Shown here: piece by piece, positions 1-11,253 of the stretch
Layout: every line of letters begins with the position of its first letter
Numbering within the stretch: the stretch's first letter is position 1
From: Piromyces finnis
Taxonomy: Eukaryota; Neocallimastigomycota; Neocallimastigomycetes; Neocallimastigales; Neocallimastigaceae
Assembly: GCA_002104945.1 (NCBI GenBank)
Contig: MCFH01000002.1
Location: 62,001-126,000, forward strand
DNA: 64,000 nucleotides
Direction of reading: 5' to 3'
Program-made: the position numbers and the translations under genes
Notes under the pieces: model-generated
The model's input: only the letters and a program-made list of their open reading frames with translations
What the model was told of the DNA's origin: nothing
Database searches by the model: none

Positions 1-1804
1 TATATATGCTGTATTATATTTTTAAATTGAACCATTTTTATCATTATATATATTATATTTAAATTGAACTTAAATATCATTTATATTCAAATTTTTTAAA
101 TAATAATATATTATTAGTTATATATTAGCATTAATGGATGATTTATACTAAAATACACTAACCCATAAAAATATTGGGTGTAAGAGTAAAATAAGAAAAA
201 AAAATAGTAATGAGTAACGATTAGTAATTTTCACAATGTAAACCATTTTTATATTAAATCATATGAATTTTATTCTACTTAGCATTATAATCAATCTTCT
301 TATCAAATATCATTTTAATAGGAATAAAATTGGCTTTGAATTTATTTATTATATTCATTATATTCATTATATATATATATTAATAAAAAAAAAAGTCGCA
401 TAAATTAACAGAAATGGAAAGTATCGAAAGCAAATCACTACCAAAAATAAAAGGTTATTAATAATAACAAAAATGGCATTGAAACAAAATAAAAATTAAA
501 ATTTGGATGCATTGAAAAAAAAAAAAAAAACTATATAAATATTAAAAAAAGTTCTTACTTTTTATTTTATAAAAATTTAAATAAAAAAATAAAAAATAAA
601 AAAATAAAAAAGAATTATAATTTTCTAATAACCTCTTCACAAATTAAAAGAGGAACAAAACTTTAGAACTCAATAAATTTTCAAAAATTATAATAAGGTA
701 TAAAAAAACTATATAAAATTTCACTTTAATTGTTTTCTTTAAAATACTCATACCTTTGTATCATTTTATACTAATAGATAAAAACAAAAATTTAAAAGGT
801 AAAAAAAGTTTTTTTTATTATTACATTAAAAATCATACCATTTTTTTGTTTCATGCAATAGTTATGTCGTTGTTGGAGAAAAAAAAAAGTTTTATTATTT
901 AAATAAAAAAAAAGAAAGAAGAAAAGTAAAATGAATACAAATTTTAATTATTAAGAATTTTGTTTTGATTATTAAGACTTTTTATTAATTTTAATAAGAG
1001 TGATAAGATTTTTTATTTTACATAACCTGTTTTTTTTTAATTTTTACAAAATCATCCATTGATTATAATTACAATATAAAACAATATATAATAAAAATAT
1101 TTCAGAATATATTAATATATATTAAAAATATATTATAATAATTTATTCCATAATAAAATAATATTAGGTTAATATTATAGTATTATCATACATATTAAAA
1201 CTATATTAAAATTAATAGAATGATTAAATTTTATAATATATTATAATAAAATTCATTTTAAAAAATTTTATTTTATATTCAATTCAAATGATAATAAATA
1301 TTAAATTAATATATTAAATTTTTTATATGAAATACTAAATTTATATATAATAAATTTTTTATATGAAAGTTAGCGAATAAAAACGAAGAAAAAAAAGTTT
1401 ATTAAAAAAAATTTAAAAAAATAATATAATTAGGAAATATATTTTTTATTATATAAACAAATAACAGACCTTTTTTTTTTTAAATTTAATAATCAATTTT
1501 TAAATTAAAATATTGTATTTCTATTAAATATTAAATAATATAGAGGATAAAAGATAAAAAGATATTATTTAATTAAAATTGTTTATACGATTTTAAATTT
1601 AAAAAAATTTGTTCATTTTATATTATTTTCATATAGTCATCTAACTTTTTTTTTATAAATCACTTTAATTTATTAGTAATAATAATATATATATAAAAAG
1701 TAAATATAATACAATAATAAAAAAAAATAATCAAAATAAAGTAAAAATATATAGATATATAAAAATAATTTATAATTTCATTTAATTGTCGAATAATTTT
1801 CAAT
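1..1804. other. Gene-free A+T-rich 5' flank
   Basis: No supported gene. The stretch is made of short A and T runs with stops in all frames. It ends as the upstream region of the cyclase gene; the last 150 bases before its ATG are A-rich on the sense strand, as is usual before start codons in this window. No recognisable promoter element was found. Confidence 0.6.
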
Positions 1805-4000
1805 ATGTTGACGAAAAAACTTGGAGCATTAACTGTTACAGCAGCCATTCCGGTATTAATTATAAGTTTTTTTTTAGCACAAATTGATATTCAAAGATAT
1901 AATATTGGAGCTGCAATTGATATTCTCACTAAAAAACCACTTCCAAAAGAAGTTCCAAATCCACCTTCTTCAAAAGAATTTTTAGTTCGTTTATCACCAG
2001 TAGTTGACAAAGCTACTTTCACTGAAGAAGACGTTACTAGAACAATTAAAAAAGCAGTAAAGAATGTTTTAACAGGATATAAGAATGATGAATATTTTGA
2101 ATTTAATTCATACCTTGGTCCAAACTTTGTTTCTGCATACTATGTTGTTCAAAAATATCTTCAACATAAAGATACTGAATTTGACCCACACACTAAATTA
2201 GATGAAAAGGTTTTATACAAGCTTTTATCTACAACTCAATATCCAGATGGTTCTTGGGCTAATGTTGTTGATGGTAGTGTTAATTTTGGAGATATAGATA
2301 CTACTGTTTATAACTATTGGGCTCTTAAAGTTATGGGTGAACCTTTAGATAGTCCAATGATGACAAATGCTCGTCGTTTTATTCTTTCAAAGGGTGGTCT
2401 TAGACATACTAATTGTTTATCTAGATATTGGCAAACCTTCTTTGGTAACATTAAATGGAGTGAAAATATTTATATTCCTCTTTTCGTTTTTGGTGATAGT
2501 ATCCTTAGTCGTCTCTTAAATTTCCAAGGTCGTGTTGCTCAATGGGTTTACCCACATGTACTTCCAATTACATACTCTACTTACTTCAAAGTTCAAAAAG
2601 ATATGGGAAGTCGTTTCGATCTTTATGAACTTTTACCAGAAAATGCAGGAAAATCATGGGATGATCCACTCTTTGCTGAAAGACCAGCTAAAATTGAAGA
2701 TATTAGTCAAAAAGGTGAACCAGAAGAAGCTGTTGTTAAGATTTTAATGCGTATGTTTGATATTCAACAACCAATGGGTAGTTTTGGAGCTTACACTGTT
2801 TCAACTCTTTTCGGTATTATAGCCTACGATGATTTCATGCATCGTTTCCCAGAAAGTAAGTATATTCCAGAAATTAAAGAAAGAATTAAAAAGGGTTATG
2901 AATATATTGAAATGATGTACTTTGATAATGAAGCTGAATATATGGGTAATTTATGTAATGGTCGTTCCTGGGAAACTATTTTATCTTCTATAGCTTTAGT
3001 TGAAGCTGGTTATGAAGGTGCTGAAGTAGTTAAGGCTGCTAACTATTTAGCTAAAAAACAACGTAAAAATGGTGGTATTCCATATGGTGTCGATTTTGAA
3101 TATGCATCTGATTTTGATGATACTGCTGAAGCTGTTATCTTATGGAGTGCTTTCAAAGGTAACAAGGATTTAGAAAAGAGAGTTGATCATGCTAACCAAT
3201 TATTATTCGAAATTCAAAATAAAGACGGTGGTTTTGCTGCTTTTGATCATGAAAAACAAGGTTTCAAGCCAATTGAATTTGTTACTGCTGCATTTTCAGA
3301 TGCTGCTGAAATTTGGGATCCAAGTTGTGCTGATGTTACTGGTCACGTTTTAGAAGGTTTCGGTGAAAGTGGATTAAATTACACCCACCCAATAGTAAAG
3401 AGAGGTATCGAATATCTTATCAATACTCAAAAGCCAAGTGGTGGTTGGGAAGGTAGATGGGGTAATAACTACATTTACTCTTTTGGTGCTGTAATTCCAG
3501 CTTTAAAAAAGGTTGGTTATGATTTAAATCAACCTTGGATTAGAAAAGCTGTTTCCTGGGTTTTACAACATCAAAACTTAGATGGTGGTTTTGGTGAATC
3601 ACCACTTTCTTACAAATCTGAAAAATGGTGTGGTGTTGGTATTTCAACTCCATCTCAAACTGCTTGGGCTTTACTTGGTTTATTAGAAATTAAGCGTGCT
3701 GATATTATGGATGTTGGTGATAGTGTTGAAAAGGCCATTCAATTCTTAATTAATGAAATGGATCGTGAAGGTAAATGGGAAGACAAATCTGTTGTTGGTA
3801 CTGGTCATCGTGGTTTCCTTATGATGGTATATTTAACTTATCCATACTCTTGGCCATTAATAGCTATGTCTAGATACCAAAGATACTTTGGTGAAAAGGA
3901 AATTGATCTTAAGAATGCTGAAGTATTTGATGATCTTCCAACAAACATTTTAGAAAAAATTACAGCTACAGCTGAATCAGTTAAACCATCTAATCCATAA
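1805..4000 (+). CDS. Squalene-tetrahymanol/hopene-type cyclase
   Basis: A 731-residue, intronless ORF for a class II triterpene cyclase. These enzymes protonate and cyclise squalene directly, without O2 or an epoxide, to hopanoid or tetrahymanol-type products that replace sterols in membranes. Seen: the protonating DxDDTA motif as DFDDTA at residues 436-441, and several QW-type repeats (for example QNKDGGF, QKPSGGW, QNLDGGF) in the C-terminal half. The first 26 or so residues are hydrophobic and could be a membrane anchor; the cyclase family is monotopic. Length matches the squalene cyclase family (about 630-750). Known: anaerobic fungi contain tetrahymanol, and squalene-tetrahymanol cyclases are thought to have spread laterally among anaerobic eukaryotes. 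Inferred: this is the tetrahymanol enzyme rather than a hopene cyclase; sequence alone does not fix the product. The start is the first ATG of the open frame. Absence of introns, when most neighbours have them, fits a transferred gene. Confidence 0.9.
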   Translation: MLTKKLGALTVTAAIPVLIISFFLAQIDIQRYNIGAAIDILTKKPLPKEVPNPPSSKEFLVRLSPVVDKATFTEEDVTRTIKKAVKNVLTGYKNDEYFEFNSYLGPNFVSAYYVVQKYLQHKDTEFDPHTKLDEKVLYKLLSTTQYPDGSWANVVDGSVNFGDIDTTVYNYWALKVMGEPLDSPMMTNARRFILSKGGLRHTNCLSRYWQTFFGNIKWSENIYIPLFVFGDSILSRLLNFQGRVAQWVYPHVLPITYSTYFKVQKDMGSRFDLYELLPENAGKSWDDPLFAERPAKIEDISQKGEPEEAVVKILMRMFDIQQPMGSFGAYTVSTLFGIIAYDDFMHRFPESKYIPEIKERIKKGYEYIEMMYFDNEAEYMGNLCNGRSWETILSSIALVEAGYEGAEVVKAANYLAKKQRKNGGIPYGVDFEYASDFDDTAEAVILWSAFKGNKDLEKRVDHANQLLFEIQNKDGGFAAFDHEKQGFKPIEFVTAAFSDAAEIWDPSCADVTGHVLEGFGESGLNYTHPIVKRGIEYLINTQKPSGGWEGRWGNNYIYSFGAVIPALKKVGYDLNQPWIRKAVSWVLQHQNLDGGFGESPLSYKSEKWCGVGISTPSQTAWALLGLLEIKRADIMDVGDSVEKAIQFLINEMDREGKWEDKSVVGTGHRGFLMMVYLTYPYSWPLIAMSRYQRYFGEKEIDLKNAEVFDDLPTNILEKITATAESVKPSNP

Positions 4001-4849
4001 ATTAATTTACAAATTTTGCATAAAAATAGGTATTGATATCATCATATAATAATATAAATAATACTACATTTATTAAATGATATATCGAGGGCTATTAAAA
4101 AGAAAATTCTATAAAATAATTTAAAATTTTATAGAAAATATAGAATATAAAATATATCATCTATTCCTTAAAATTACAATACACATTATATTTTTATTTA
4201 AGCATAACGCATCATACTATACCGAATCAATCACAATTTCAATATTATAAAATATTGTATATAATATTGTTTTTTAAAATCACTATCCATTCGAGAATTG
4301 TATTGTGTATATAAAACTTTTTTTTTTATCAGCACATAAATATTATTTATAAATTATTACTTTTTCTTTAATTTTTACCATATAGAAAATTACCGAAAAA
4401 AAATATAAATATAAAATATATTTTTTATACATTTTTTTTCTTTATAAGAGTGAATTATAAAGAAAAAAAATAAATGTTCATGATATATAAAAATTTATTT
4501 ATATATAATAAATATTTAAAAAATATTAATTTCTATTTGAATTTATTAATAATTTATTTAACATTTATAAATAATTTAAGAAGCCGAAAAATTTTGAGAA
4601 AAAATATAAAACATAAAATAAAACAAATAATATTTAAAAAAGAAAAAAGAAAAAAAAATAAAAGATTTATAACATAAAAGTTTTTTTTTTTTTTTTTGTC
4701 TATGGTTTTACCTTTGTTAAATATATTTCCAATCCTTTTCAAGCTTTGTGTTAGACATAGGCTTCAACATTTGTTATTGGTGTAGTATTATTAAAATAAT
4801 TTTCTTGATTTAATATTATCTTGATCAAAATCTAACAAATTCAGAAATC
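4001..4849. other. Intergenic region, no gene seen
   Basis: A+T-rich spacer between the cyclase stop codon and the first LINE insertion. Small ORFs near 4474-4742 are low-complexity Lys/Ile/Asn or Phe/Ile/Leu translations and are not supported. The last 150 bases (about 4700-4849) have more balanced composition and may be part of an older decayed coding sequence that the LINE entered. Confidence 0.5.
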
Positions 4850-4863
4850 AATTCATCATTCAT
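4850..4863 (+). repeat. 5' target-site duplication of truncated LINE A
   Basis: AATTCATCATTCAT, 14 bp, identical to 6906-6919 at the other end of the insertion, directly after its poly(A). Target-site duplications of this size mark target-primed reverse transcription by an APE-type LINE. Confidence 0.85.
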
Positions 4864-6905
4864 ATTAGGTGGTAAATGTTTTGATTTTCTCAATAATCTC
4901 TACTCTACCTCTAAAGCTCGTGCACGTTTCTTGGATATGCTTTCCAATGAATTCCCTATAAACCGTGGTGTAAGACAAGGGTGTCCTCTTTCTCCTATAC
5001 TGTTTAACCTCTTTATCAATGATATTTTAAATAAATGTGAAAGGCTTGGAGTTAGCTTAGGTAATAAACGTTGTTGTGGTGGCCTTTTCGCTGATGACAT
5101 TGTTTTGATTGCTCCTAGTAAGAAGAACCTTCAAAAGATGCTCAATCTAGTCCTTGATTGGGCTAATTTAAATGAAATGTCTTTTGGAATAAATAAATGT
5201 GCAACTATTGTTGTTAAACCTATCAACTTTTATAGATCCCCTAGTTATGTAGACCCAACATTTTACATCGGTATGTACTCGATTCCAAAGGTTTCTTGCT
5301 ATACTTATCTTGGAATCCCATTCGACGAAGATCTTTCTTTGACTCCTATTCTGTCTAATATGTACAAAAAAGTTCAGAAATCTTTATTCTCTTTTAAGAA
5401 CTTCCTCACCAACAATTGTGTTCCTATTGGCTTAAAAAACATAGTAATTCATTCTTATATTTTAAGCAAAGTCTCTTATTATGCTCCTTTGCTTGGTTCC
5501 AATAAAAATAGAACTAGAAGAGTCCAATCTCTTATCAATACTGCTGTTTTATGGAGTGTCAATAGCTTTCACAATAAAAGTTTTAATAACAAAGATTTTG
5601 TTTTTGAACGAAATTCATTTATTAGTCTGTATGCTCTTACAAGAGATATGAAGATCCCTACCCTTTCAGGTATTTGTGCTGCGCAGCAAGTGAAATGCTT
5701 TGTTAAATGGAGAAAATCAAATTGTATAATTAAAGATCTCGTCCGATCTATTCCTCCCATGTCTCATTACTCTTGGGCCAAAGAATCTTGTTCACTACAT
5801 AAGAAGCTTATGAAAATAAATATTAAAAGTACTAAAGATATTAGAGAATATTATTGGAATAATAGTAGCCTAAATAATGGAAGTAAAGCCCTCAGATATA
5901 CTAACAACAAATTCCTTAATTCAAATCGCCTAATGCATATCGGTCTCAACAAACCTCACTTAAATTTAGGAATTACCTGGATTATTCGTATTCGATGCGG
6001 TTATGAAAATACTACCCGAATTGCTATTGCCAGTAATAGAGTTACTCCTGACTGCCCTCGTGTCTGTCCATGTTGCGGATATGACGAACAATCTTTTTAC
6101 CATTGGATATTAGAATGTTCTGCATTCTCTGAATACAGAGCTTCTTCACTTAGCTTTCTTGACGATCTTTTTACCCTTTTTTTACAATAAATATAAGAAT
6201 CAATTCATCACATACTTACTCCCCGAAACGGAAGTAAGAAAAACAATTTATAACTATATTTTTACGTTCCTTCTTGGTGGAACTTTAGCTTATGATGAGC
6301 TACAAATCGATAAGGCGGAACAAAGACATTTGAATGAACAGCTTTACAGTTCATCGGGGTCTCATGTTCCATATGTAGAGGGTCTCGCGGCTTTTCTTAC
6401 TAAAACAATCCCTATCATTAGTAGCTCTATGAAGCTACTTTTTGATAGGTTTAGTAAGACACCTAACGTAATCAAGAGCGCCGACGTCGTACCGATATGG
6501 CAAAGGAACATTTCCAATGTTCCGTACACAGGGTTCAATGTTAGTATTTCCTCAAATTCGAATGAAAACATTATGAACTCATGGGAGAGTTTAGTGGACA
6601 CCACACTATCATACCTGATGTTACTTCTTTTTTTTATTTCATTTAATTTATTAGGTAGGGACCAATCCCACACAGTACAAATTGCAGAGTTCATTGAACT
6701 TTTATGCAACTTAAATAATTATTTTATATTTTTTTATATTTATATTTTTATTTATATATATTTTATTATTTTTATTTATTATTTATTATATCATTATCAA
6801 TATGTATTATCACCTAATATTATGTAATATCACTAATTAAATAAGTAAATAAATAAAAGATGTGTATTCTCTTCCTAGTCTAAAAAAAAAAAAAAAAAAA
6901 AAAAA
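4864..6905 (+). mobile_element. 5'-truncated non-LTR retrotransposon, LINE family A
   Basis: About 2.04 kb insertion bounded by a perfect 14-bp duplication and ending in a run of about 26 A. It starts inside the reverse transcriptase domain, just before the palm motif region, so the endonuclease and first half of the RT are missing: ordinary 5' truncation. Its RT is clearly related to that of the full-length element at 24321-30032 (shared GVRQGCPLSPILFN and FADDIV blocks), but the C-terminal region and 3' UTR do not match, so it is a second family or subfamily. It lies 63 bp upstream of another truncated insertion in the same orientation. Confidence 0.9.
4865..6827 (+). pseudogene. LINE A reverse transcriptase C-terminal part (truncated, frameshifted)
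   Basis: The frame is open from the insertion edge (the first in-frame ATG is at 4937, but no start is expected in a truncated copy). It encodes the RT palm with RQGCPLSPILFN and FADD, the thumb region with CYTYLGIPFD, and a cysteine cluster CPRVCPCCGYD...H...C resembling the zinc-binding zf-RVT tail. The frame stops at 6188-6190. The continuation (Y-N-K-Y-K onward, including FLLGGTL) is in another frame, so an indel in the T7 run at 6177-6183 probably broke the gene. The second part stays open to 6827, but its last 35 or so residues are low-complexity and may not be coding. Not functional: endonuclease and RT fingers are absent. Confidence 0.85.
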
Positions 6906-6919
6906 AATTCATCATTCAT
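6906..6919 (+). repeat. 3' target-site duplication of truncated LINE A
   Basis: Second copy of AATTCATCATTCAT, directly after the poly(A) tail (about 6882-6905). It matches 4850-4863 exactly; the bases outside differ (A at 4864, T at 6920). Confidence 0.85.
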
Positions 6920-6969
6920 TTTGTAGATAATATTTCATTAATTTTTTATTGAGAGTTCAAGAAAGATTT

Positions 6970-6982
6970 TTGAATATTCCGA
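6970..6982 (+). repeat. 5' target-site duplication of truncated LINE B
   Basis: TTGAATATTCCGA; the partner at 7739-7751 reads TTGAGTATTCCGA. One A/G difference in 13 positions is expected for an insertion that has aged a little. Confidence 0.75.
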
Positions 6983-7738
6983 TATTAATAATAATAGTAG
7001 CAATAATAATAATAATTATAGTAATAGATACAGTAGTAATAGTAACAATAGTAATAATAACAATAGTAGTAGTAGAAATAATAATATTAGCAATGATAGC
7101 AATAGTGAAGATAATAATTCTAATTTAAATAGTAATTTAGTTTATAGTTCTAATAATCCGTGGTGAATATTAATGTGTATGATTATTCTAGTGTGTGCAG
7201 TAAAATATTTAAATTCCTTCCTGGGGGAAGAAGTTTTAACAATATCAATTACAATTCAAGGGAATGGAAAGAACTTTGCAAGTGTCAGATTCAATCTGGC
7301 ACTAACGAAGGAACACCATTCTTGACGGTAACGGTGGAACCTCTAACCAAAATCATGCCTTTTGCTATTGGCCAGCAATGGTCAATGTTCAAAAGGTTTG
7401 AAGCAACAACCAAAAGCGTCAATGCTGAAGAAACAGTAAGACAGGCCAGGAGGGCCAGCGCAACCAATGGAGATCATAATTTTATTCCATAATAAAATTT
7501 TGATCTTTGACTCGGTGTCCTATTGGAAATCAAATACAATTATTATATTTTAGTATAATAGTGTCTTTCTTTCTTTAATTAAAATTACTAGAATATATTA
7601 TATCCAATTTTCATTTGTGTTTATTTAAATATATTTTTTTTATTTTTTATTTTTAATTTTTTTTATTATATGTATTATAATTTTAATAAAGTTTAAAAAT
7701 ATTTGATGCCGTTAAAAGAAAAAAAAAAAAAAAAAAAA
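6983..7738 (+). mobile_element. 5'-truncated copy of LINE family B
   Basis: About 756 bp, matching the last part of the full-length element at 24321-30032: the Asn/Ser-coding repeat, the C-terminal 109-residue domain, the 3' UTR and the terminal TTTGATGCCGTTAAAA followed by poly(A). The C-terminal frame (7160-7492, ending NFIP) differs from the intact copy (ending NFVP) at about six of 109 residues, so the two copies are recent relatives. Extra bases near 7159-7162 break the frame between the repeat and the C-terminal domain. Confidence 0.9.
7160..7492 (+). pseudogene. C-terminal domain fragment of LINE B ORF
   Basis: 109 residues equivalent to the last domain of the protein at 25212-29756, beginning at the shared VNINVYDYSSVCSK. 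It has no start of its own and is cut off from the RT by truncation. It is useful mainly as an alignment partner showing that this tail domain of unknown function is conserved. Confidence 0.85.
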
Positions 7739-7751
7739 TTGAGTATTCCGA
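7739..7751 (+). repeat. 3' target-site duplication of truncated LINE B
   Basis: TTGAGTATTCCGA, directly after the A-rich tail (7713-7738, with one G). Partner of 6970-6982 with one mismatch. Confidence 0.75.
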
Positions 7752-8784
7752 ATGATTCAGAAAAATACTTTGAAGACAACCTTAACTTTTATGTATTGTA
7801 TATCCCTTTTGTAGGAAATATAGTATTTGAAATTTTTAAACAATAAGCGAAGAAAAGGAAGATGAATAAGTATTTAATAATAATTTTTCAATCACTTTTT
7901 CTCTCGAGAGTCTTCTTTCCAGTACTCTTATATCGTAAGGCTAGCTGAATTCCTTACTAATATTATAACAATTATAGTTTACGATTTTTATACAATAACC
8001 AATTTGTAAAAGTGTCCAATTGTAGCTGTTGCTAAGAGCGTTGAAGTTGAAAGGATAAGGCAAAGAAGAAATTCTGAATACAGAATCGAGTATAAATAAC
8101 AAATTCAAAAGTGAATTATCATCGAGAAATAGAAAATGTTAGAGATCATCCTCTTTTCTCTTTATGTAATTTTTTTTTTATCAATTTATGTTTCATTTTA
8201 ATTTTTCAAATATTTCTTTTTTTTTTTTTTTTTTTTTTTAATAGAGTTGTTTTCGTTTTTTTTTTTTTTAAAGAGAAAAATTCAAAAATTTGTTTAAAAG
8301 TTTTAATTAAAATTTTATATAATATTCATAGTATTTCCAAAATGGTTTAAATAAGATAGATTAAAATAAACTGAAGAAAAGGATTCAATTTCCATTCATA
8401 ATAAAATTTTTAATACTTTAAAAAAGCTTTATGATCCGAATATTTAAATAAATGAATTTTTAATTGAAAGAACAATTGGATGTATACCATGATCATAAAT
8501 TGTCTCAACTAGAATTTCAGAATACAATCTTAAAATAATTTCAAAGACCTAAAGTCTAAACAATTGCCTTTTTTTTTTGCAAAAAAGTAGAAATATATAC
8601 GATGCAAATTAAATATGACGCTTAATAAAAAAAAATATTGAGATTATTTGGCAATTAGAAACTTTTATTAGAAAGATCTCAAAAAAAAAAAAAAAAAAAC
8701 AATTAAAGTAAAATATTAAAATAATAATAATAATAATTTTTAGGAAGTCGTTGTTTAATTATATTATAGACATTCATAGTTCCT
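7752..8784. other. Spacer with possible decayed coding sequence
   Basis: No intact gene. The first 90 bases, joined to the DNA before the LINE B insertion at 6983, would give a short open stretch of mixed amino acid composition ending at a stop near 7845. The DNA around 8030-8160 also has balanced composition. Both could be remnants of an old coding sequence, but no family is recognisable. The rest is A+T-rich with T and A homopolymers. Confidence 0.35.
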
Positions 8785-9275
8785 AAAAACAAAGAAGTAA
8801 ATAAATGTTAGATATTAAAGTCGCTAAAGCTGCTAAATTATAGCTAATCCTTATTAATTTTCTAATCCGAATTTTAATTATCTTTGTAGATGTCATATAA
8901 ATATCTATAATAATGACAAAAAAATGGTAGTAATTACAATAACAATTATAGTAATAAAGATATCAAAAGTATAATCCTAATAATATAGTTATAATGTTGA
9001 AAGTAATAATAAAGGATAATGATAACTCTTTTAAGCTTGAAGTTATTAATAATTTTAATAATTATTCTGGTGTATAATATATTTATGCATTCCTTCATGG
9101 GGGGAAAGGCATGAACGATAACAAGTCAAGAGAATAGAAAGAACTTTGTTTTATAAATATTAAGATAAACCAGGCACTTATGAAAGTTCAATGTTTTTAA
9201 TGATAACTACAAAACTTCTAATCATAACAATACCTTTTTTGTTATTAGCCAACAATACTCAATGATTTCTTATAC
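8785..9275 (+). mobile_element. Decayed LINE B remnant
   Basis: Degenerate copy of the 3' half of LINE B. A stretch near 8795-8850 parallels the intact element around 28970-29020 (including AAAGCTGCTAAAT), and 9085-9260 parallels the C-terminal domain (GCATTCCTTCATGGGGGGAA against ATTCCTTCTTGGGGGAAG, then AGAGAATAGAAAGAACTTTG). Many stops and indels; same orientation as the other copies. The edges are approximate and no duplication is recognisable. Confidence 0.7.
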
Positions 9276-9330
9276 ATAATTTCAAGGTTTTTTTTTTTTT
9301 CTTTAAATAATATAGAATAAAAATGCTTTA

Positions 9331-9363
<33 letters not shown>

Positions 9364-9533
9364 AATTTTTTTTATATACAGACTTAATTATTCTCTCAGA
9401 GTATTAATTTATGTTTGTAAAAAATATAAATTGAAAATATTAACTTTACAACATAAAAACTTGCGGAAAAGGAAAATAAATTATTAATATTACTGTTATT
9501 AATATCAGTAGTTGAATTAGATGATTCAACAAT

Positions 9534-10070
9534 TTAACTTATTGAAACTTCTTTAGTTTGATTATCAATTTGATTATCAGCGTTATCATTATTGGTTTGG
9601 TATGAGATATTACTTATGCTGGAAGAGGAAAAAGAAGAATTAGGTGTTTCTTTAGCATCAATTATTACAGTAGAAGTAACCATTTTTAGTTAGAGTTTCA
9701 GTTTTAGTAGTAATTTTCGTTACACCATTATTATATAAAAATTGATGAAATATATTTTTATTTATGTAAATTCTTTTAAATAATTCATTAATAAAACAGT
9801 CCTTAATCCTTGAACAATTATTTTTTCTTCAGAATTGGTATAACTAATAAGACTACTTGCAAGTTTGATAGTAGCATATTCCTTGAGAAAAAAAAAATAT
9901 GTGGGTTCCTTATTTTACAATATAAAAAGCAATTAGTTAATACTTTTCCCTTATCTGGACATTTTTCAGATATTTGTTTTCCTTACACATTCTCATTAAG
10001 CATACAAGAAAAATATAATATTTAATTAAAATTTTTATCTTGCTTTTATTATTATCGTTGTTGCTGTTGT
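9534..10070 (-). pseudogene. Probable decayed gene, minus strand, unknown product
   Basis: Read on the minus strand, this non-repetitive stretch gives coding-like segments in shifting frames. From the 5' side: a segment with CPDKG and NCFLYCK (about 9895-9975), one with KEYATIKLASSL and VQGLRTVLLMN (about 9790-9890), TKITTKTETLTKNG (about 9680-9725), and a 49-codon Ser/Thr/Asn-rich ORF starting ATG at 9683 and ending TAA at 9534-9536. The pieces are separated by frameshifts and stops, which looks like a broken secreted or surface protein with a Thr/Ser-rich end. Splicing could explain some breaks but not the stops within segments. I recognise no family. Confidence 0.4.
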
Positions 10071-11253
10071 TAATGAACATTATAATAGAATTTTATAATA
10101 GACTTCTTATATGTATGTATGTATATATGTATATATTTAATTTATAATTGATTTTCTTCTTTTTTTTTTTTTTTTATTTTAGCTTTTGTTATGTTTTATT
10201 TTATTAAAACTGTGATAATTTTTTGGGTATAAATAATACTATATAACTATATAAATTATTTTTTTAATTTAGCAAATCATCAATCATACTAAATTAAACA
10301 ATAACTTTATTTAATAATAAAAAAAATTAAAAATTATCATTTTTTTTTAATGTGCAAAAATAAAGTAGAATTTTTATAAAAATTGCTTTTATAAAAATCA
10401 GTTCCCTCTAAATAATTATTAATTACATGTATTAGAAATATTAAAAGATATCACATTTTAATATAGATTCTAATCATAATAAATATTCATTAATATTTAT
10501 TTTCATTGGTATGTAATTGTTTTGGTTTTGATCTATCGAGAATTTATAGTAAACTTAATAATAGTAAAAACTTGTGATTGTGTGGCGAGAATTTTATCTA
10601 AAGATTATTAAACCTAACTATGAAATTATAACAATAAGTTTTACAATTATATTTTTTTTTATAAATTACTTATTGTTATTGTAGTCTCAGTTTTATATAT
10701 GAATATATAAATAAAATAGAATTTATACTATAAAAAATTAAAAACATTTGTAAATTTCTTATTATTTACGCATACACTTTCTTTTTCCTGTATATTATAT
10801 ATATTATATTCTTTTTAATACTACTTTAAAAACAATTTTTATTATAAACTCTTTACTCCTTTTTCATTTGTAAAAAATGTTAAAGTTTTTTTCATATTTT
10901 AAATTAATTCAGGAGAATATTAACCAATGGAATGTAAAGTGAAACTTTTAATTTAATTTATAAAAACATATTTAAAATTTTAAAATGAACGAACTAATAA
11001 TAATAAAAAAATAAAAACTTGTAAATATTAAAAAAAAATTATAATTATAAAAATAAAACAAACAAAAAAATTATAATTATAATTATAAAAGAAAGTTACA
11101 ATAATATTAAATAAACAATATTGAGTTATATTGTATTTATTTTAAAAAAGAAAAAATAAAAGAAAGAAAGAATTTATCTATTGTAAAAAAATATATATAT
11201 TATAAAAAAACATAAAAAAAATATTATACCCAATTTTTAAATATTATTTAGCA
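10071..11253. other. Intergenic region, no gene seen
   Basis: A+T-rich DNA without supported ORFs, serving as the upstream flank of the membrane-protein gene at 11254. Only short homopolymers and AATT-type repeats are visible. Confidence 0.5.

Noticed and set aside
4474-4742. Small ORFs on both strands
   Set aside because: Lysine/isoleucine/asparagine or phenylalanine-rich low-complexity translations of A+T-rich spacer DNA.
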